Shown here piece after piece: positions 60,387 to 64,000 of a stretch of 64,000 nt of DNA. The DNA lies in NCBI RefSeq assembly GCF_001445655.1, contig NZ_LNBE01000003.1, positions 434,001-498,000 on the forward strand, read 5' to 3'. Numbering within the stretch: the first letter of the stretch is position 1; each line of letters starts with the position of its first letter. Origin of the DNA: Streptomyces roseifaciens (lineage in GTDB: Bacteria; Actinomycetota; Actinomycetes; Streptomycetales; Streptomycetaceae). The translations under genes were made by a program, and so were the position numbers. The notes beneath the pieces were generated by a model. The model was not told the DNA's origin. It worked only from the letters and a program-made list of their open reading frames with translations, and did not search any database.

Positions 60387-63017
60387 GTGGATCTGAACTC
60401 GCTGCGGAAGCTCGTTGAAGGCCAGCTCCTACGGTTCGAGGGCAACGCCTTTCAGGACTGCATGGACCGATTCGGCCTGGAGATGTACCCCGGGGATTAC
60501 CAGCCGGTGAGGGCAGCCGGCCCGAAGGGCGATACCAAGAACGACGGTTACTGCCCGAAAGCCCGCGTGTTCTTCGCGGCGCACGCGACACGAGCCGAGC
60601 GGATCGATAGGACGAAGGCAAAGATCCGCAGCGACCTGGCGGGCTGCCTCAAGGAGCACCGAGATGTGAAGGTGTGGCGTTTCCTCACCAACGACACCCT
60701 GCCCGGCGAGGTTGACCAGTTCGTCGACAACGAGCTTCGCCCCCTCTACGCCAGCGTCACCATAGAGGTATGGGGACTCAGGACACTCGCGAATGAGATT
60801 TGCAGGCTCACCCGGTTGCAGGTCGACCGGGTCCTCGACGTCAACACGGACACGGAGCGCTGGCCCGCTCCGAACGGAGACTCTGGCCGTGGAGACCGTG
60901 CCGTCTATTCCGGAAGACCGGTTGAGGAATTAACGGACCCCCATGCGCTTGAAGTACATAAACCTATTGTGGTGCAAAATGCCCCGATCGGCCTCCCAGT
61001 ATACATAGCACGCAGCCATGACGTAGTCCTCCGGCAGGAATTGGCCTCTCCGGGATCCGCGCTCGTCGTCCTCGTCGGCGGGTCCTCTTCAGGGAAGACG
61101 CGCGCCGCATACGAAGCTGTCAGGTCGATGAGTGGCTGGATGCTTCATCATCCGATCTTCCCCAGCCGGAGTAGTGCCCTGATAGAAGTGCTGCAGTCAG
61201 AATCTGTCGCTCCGCAGACAATCATCTGGCTGAACGAGCTACAAGACTATCTGATGACCGACACGGGAGAGGTGGCGGCCTCTGCGATACGGAAGGCGTT
61301 GCTTAGTCATAGGGACGTGAAGTTCGTGGCCACCATCTGGCCGCGGTACTGGCAAGACATTACAGATCCGGGTCGACCTTTTCCTGGAGGCAGGGAACTT
61401 CTCGCTAACCAGGCAATACGCGTCGACATTGACACCGAGTTTCGGGGCGATCTCCTCGTATCAGCTGCACAATCCGATATGCGTTTCAAGATGGCACTGG
61501 CATCCTCACCTACGAGGGTCACACAGTATCTCGCGGCCGGCCCTGCCCTGCTTGATTTCTTCAAGGATTGCAAGGATCGGAATCCCGGCGCCTGGGCCGT
61601 GCTATGCGCTGCGATGGACGGGCACATAGCGGGGCATCCTCAATTTGCGACTTCAGGATTCCTAGCTGATGCCGCACCCGGATACCTGACCGATGAGGAA
61701 TGGGGAGCAGTCGGCGACGACTGGTTCGAAGGAGCGCTTGCCTGTGTAACGGCCGAACTTCGCGGCGCGATCCGGCCTCTTGCGAGGATCCGTCCTAGGG
61801 GTGGCCGGAGCTCCGGAGTCTACTATCGTCTTGCCGACTACTTGGTTCAATATTCCCAACAGGAACGGCGCGAGAGTCCCGTGCCGCGCAGTTTCTGGGA
61901 TGCCGTTCTGCAGCACGCCGGCGACCCGGTGGCTGCATCCGTTTTTGCTCGGGCCGCTGGCGACAGAGGAATGCACAAAGAGGCAGCTGAGCTCTGGATG
62001 CCGCTGGCCCTGGACGGCGACTCGGGTGCGCTCCATGAGCTGCTGCAAAATCCCACGGTAACTAGTGAAGATATATTGCCACTGGCGCATGCCGCCATTG
62101 ATGCTATCTCGCTGTGTGACACTATGGGGCTCGGCTGGATGCTCATCGAGTTTTATCATCACGAATCCCTGAAAGCGCGTCTCGTGGATCGAATCAGTCG
62201 AAGCCCGCATGATTTGAGGATCGGTCCCCCTATTGATATGGGGCAGATCCTGGAGGAACTTGACGCGGCCCATCATGGTGAAGCCGTTCGAGTCTACTCC
62301 CAAACCATTCGATCCCAGCTTGCGTCGATAGACGCGTCGGATTTCTGGTCATTTTCTGCGCTCTCAGGCGCCCTTCTTCGGTCGGAAGTCTGGGAGGCCA
62401 ACGAAGTAGGAAGGGCCCTCGCGCGCTCCTATTTCCTAGGCCGCAAGATGGAGGTCACGAATCTCGCCTATTTTCTGGCGCATCTGACTGGCCACCTAGA
62501 CAGCGACGCGGAGTTCATAGACGAGGTGCGGGCCGAGCTAAATTCGCGCATAGATGAAGTCGACGTCACAGAAGTCATCTCGCTTCATCCAGCGATTGTT
62601 AACCTCTTCAATGCGGGCGAGGATGAACTCGGGAACATTCTGATCGCGCGTGCCTCCGAGGCCGTCGACACCATGATCCTGGGAAGCTCATATGCGCCAC
62701 TGGAATTGATGGAACTGCTGTACGGGCGAGGGGACCTTGATACGCTTAAGCATCTTGCGTTGCGAATCGCCAAAGATTTTGATCCGATGCTGTCGCATGC
62801 AGCCCTGACCTCTCTTATTCGCCTGCGTAAGGTGGAATGTCATGAGGCGTTCGCCATCATGGCCAAGCGCATGGCGACGACCGGGCCGGTTCTTCCGGTA
62901 GCGGGCGCGGAAGACTTGGTGACCTTCTATGAACGGACAGGTCTAGCGGAACTTCGCGATGCCTATGCGACGCGCCTTCTCAATTTTCGACGCCACGAGG
63001 GGGCGGGAACTGTTTAG
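60387..63017 (+). CDS. Large nuclease-like / P-loop NTPase / helical-repeat protein, putative defence protein
   Basis: The protein is about 876 residues from GTG 60387. The N-terminal 160 residues, with GPKGDTKNDGY (Asp49, Asp53) then ARVFFAAHA and KIRSDLAG, resemble a PD-(D/E)XK-type effector domain. A P-loop NTPase follows, with Walker A GGSSSGKT (231-238, Lys237) and a Walker B-like IIWLNELQDYL (Glu284). The C-terminal 450 residues are alpha-helical repeats (HAGDPVAASVFARAAGDRGM, HKEAAELWMPLALDGDSGAL) of TPR/Sel1 style. Effector-NTPase-repeat order is typical of STAND-like anti-phage proteins. Codon bias is weaker and A/T content higher than in the core. It is an orphan between IS remnants; no partner gene is seen. 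Confidence 0.65.
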   Translation: MDLNSLRKLVEGQLLRFEGNAFQDCMDRFGLEMYPGDYQPVRAAGPKGDTKNDGYCPKARVFFAAHATRAERIDRTKAKIRSDLAGCLKEHRDVKVWRFLTNDTLPGEVDQFVDNELRPLYASVTIEVWGLRTLANEICRLTRLQVDRVLDVNTDTERWPAPNGDSGRGDRAVYSGRPVEELTDPHALEVHKPIVVQNAPIGLPVYIARSHDVVLRQELASPGSALVVLVGGSSSGKTRAAYEAVRSMSGWMLHHPIFPSRSSALIEVLQSESVAPQTIIWLNELQDYLMTDTGEVAASAIRKALLSHRDVKFVATIWPRYWQDITDPGRPFPGGRELLANQAIRVDIDTEFRGDLLVSAAQSDMRFKMALASSPTRVTQYLAAGPALLDFFKDCKDRNPGAWAVLCAAMDGHIAGHPQFATSGFLADAAPGYLTDEEWGAVGDDWFEGALACVTAELRGAIRPLARIRPRGGRSSGVYYRLADYLVQYSQQERRESPVPRSFWDAVLQHAGDPVAASVFARAAGDRGMHKEAAELWMPLALDGDSGALHELLQNPTVTSEDILPLAHAAIDAISLCDTMGLGWMLIEFYHHESLKARLVDRISRSPHDLRIGPPIDMGQILEELDAAHHGEAVRVYSQTIRSQLASIDASDFWSFSALSGALLRSEVWEANEVGRALARSYFLGRKMEVTNLAYFLAHLTGHLDSDAEFIDEVRAELNSRIDEVDVTEVISLHPAIVNLFNAGEDELGNILIARASEAVDTMILGSSYAPLELMELLYGRGDLDTLKHLALRIAKDFDPMLSHAALTSLIRLRKVECHEAFAIMAKRMATTGPVLPVAGAEDLVTFYERTGLAELRDAYATRLLNFRRHEGAGTV

Positions 63018-63149
63018 GGGGTGTTGTCTAGCGATCTTGAGTGCATCCTCCAGTACGGTTCACCTCCGCCCGAGCGGAGGGGGCCTGCCGCACGATGGGG
63101 TGACATCTGAACTAGCTTGCTCTGTGAGGAAGTTGGGAAGAATACCACT

Positions 63150-63714
63150 GTGCCCAAGCCTTATGCCGGAAGAGTCCCGCCAGGGTGTCGTCCGTGTCGC
63201 GCGGAACCGCGGCCCGGCGTGACGGTCGAGCAGCTGGCCGCCGACTTCGGAGTCCACGCCATGACGCTGTGGAAGTGGATGCGCCGCGCGGACATCGACG
63301 ACGGGGCAAAGCCCGGAACATCCAGTCAGGAGAGCGTGGAACCAAGGGAGACGCGTCGGTGGATCAAGCGGCCCTGAACAATGCTGTTGCCCGCCGCGAC
63401 AACGTCGCCGGGTGAATTGTCCACAGCGATCGCGGGTCGCAGTTTCGGTCAGGGAAGTTCGTCCGGGCCCTCGCCGGCCACCAGATAGCCGGTTCGATAG
63501 GGAGAGTCGGGGCGGCAGGCGACAACGAAGTCATGGAGTCGTAGAAGAACGTCCTCGATCGCCGAGAGTGGGCCACCCGTGAGGAACTACGAATCGCGAT
63601 CGTGACCTGGGCCGAGAGGAAGTATCACCGACGCCGCAGACAAGCCTTGTTCGGTCGGATGACCCCTGTCGAGTTCGAGATTGTTATGACTACACCGGCC
63701 CTCCGGGCTACGTG
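63150..63714 (+). pseudogene. IS3-family element remnant (orfA start and orfB end)
   Basis: From GTG 63150 the frame reads PKPY, shifts, then GVTVEQLAADFGVHAMTLWKW and MRRADIDDGAKPG, the HTH of an IS3-type OrfA. From about 63419 another frame gives VHSDRGSQFRSGKFVRAL, a stop at the place of the conserved block before KNVLDRREW, and WAERKYHRRRRQALFGRMTP to the end, which is the OrfB C-terminus with its DRGSQ motif. The middle of OrfB, with its first catalytic Asp, is deleted. The element is dead. Confidence 0.75.
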
Positions 63715-63805
63715 ACCACACCTGTCACCCAACCCTGCAGCAGACCCGTGGTCGATATGGCAGGGGTGGGCAAGGTCTCGTTCTGCAGGGCGATACATAG
63801 CAGGT

Positions 63806-63832
63806 GATCCCCGGTTACCGAAACCGGGGATC
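63806..63832. terminator. Hairpin in the terminal non-coding stretch
   Basis: GATCCCCGGTT (63806-63816) pairs with AACCGGGGATC (63822-63832) around ACCGA. It lies in the last 286 bases, which carry no supported gene. A short open frame from about TTG 63933 with AGGAG upstream runs off the window end and might be the start of another gene; it is too short to judge. Confidence 0.5.
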
Positions 63833-64000
63833 GTCCCGATGATTGAGGGTGTTCACACTCGGCTGTGCTTGCCAGCGGAGCCGGGGTGAATGAAGCAGAC
63901 AACGCTGCAAACCCCGGACGAGGAGAGTGCTGTTGTCTGCTGCCCTGATGACCGTGGTGCCCTTCGCTGAAAGACAGCGTCGGCACTGCCGATGTGGAGT

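Noticed and set aside
63708..63986. A 92-codon minus-strand frame at the window end
   Set aside because: It crosses the hairpin at 63806-63832, has no domain and no ribosome site, and looks like chance.

Overview
The window reads as a Streptomyces chromosome. GC is very high, third codon positions are almost all G or C, GTG starts are common, neighbouring genes are often coupled by ATGA or GTGA overlaps, and regulator types such as AllR are typical of the genus. From memory, the gene order at 1-34.9 kb resembles the purine/allantoin catabolism region of S. coelicolor (about SCO6195-SCO6260); this was not checked by search.

Region 1 (1-22 kb) is a purine and glyoxylate salvage district. It holds an 8-oxoguanine/guanine-type deaminase, an NCS2 purine permease, uricase, HIU hydrolase, OHCU decarboxylase, allantoinase and allantoicase. 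Malate synthase, glyoxylate carboligase, tartronate semialdehyde reductase and hydroxypyruvate isomerase then use the glyoxylate. An AllR-type IclR regulator, a YheO-type HTH protein, a MerR regulator, a MobA-like nucleotidyltransferase and a YfcC-type permease lie among them. Three intergenic gaps are filled by one family of GC-rich degenerate repeats. Two families of short palindromes sit upstream of several of these genes.

Region 2 (22-35 kb) is ordinary chromosome. It has a TenA-like protein, an XRE-cupin regulator coupled to a tiny membrane protein and facing a secreted RNase Sa homologue, a secreted beta-helix protein, a P450, a DUF6875-like protein and a LysE exporter. A GntR-controlled sugar ABC importer and a ROK kinase follow.

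Region 3 (35.06-64 kb) is accessory DNA of visibly lower GC. Its left edge cuts a 3-oxoadipate enol-lactonase gene (pcaD) after 35 codons. Behind it lie decayed helicase and EamA fragments and an XRE / ImmA-IrrE metallopeptidase / MAB_1171c-type membrane protein trio. Next comes one long, translationally coupled biosynthetic operon (39.3-56.4 kb): fatty acyl-AMP ligase, two acyl-CoA-dehydrogenase-like proteins, ACP, a KS-AT-ACP polyketide synthase, a KAS III-like enzyme, a glyceryl-ACP synthase (FkbH family), a second ACP, an E2-like acyltransferase, a flavin monooxygenase, an alpha/beta hydrolase, a type II thioesterase, a P450 and an SRPBCC protein. The middle genes match the set that builds tetronate rings and converts them to exocyclic-methylene tetronates in agglomerin, RK-682 and spirotetronate pathways. 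I therefore predict a fatty-acid-primed acyl-tetronate cluster that may be undescribed. TTA codons in four of its first five genes suggest bldA control.

The right end (56.5-64 kb) is a graveyard of broken insertion sequences (IS110, IS5, IS256 and IS3 types). It includes a 3'-half tRNA-Arg-like remnant that could be an old attachment site, and one intact large protein with a nuclease-like domain, a P-loop NTPase and a helical repeat region that looks like a defence protein. The rest of pcaD is not seen, so the accessory region continues past the window.
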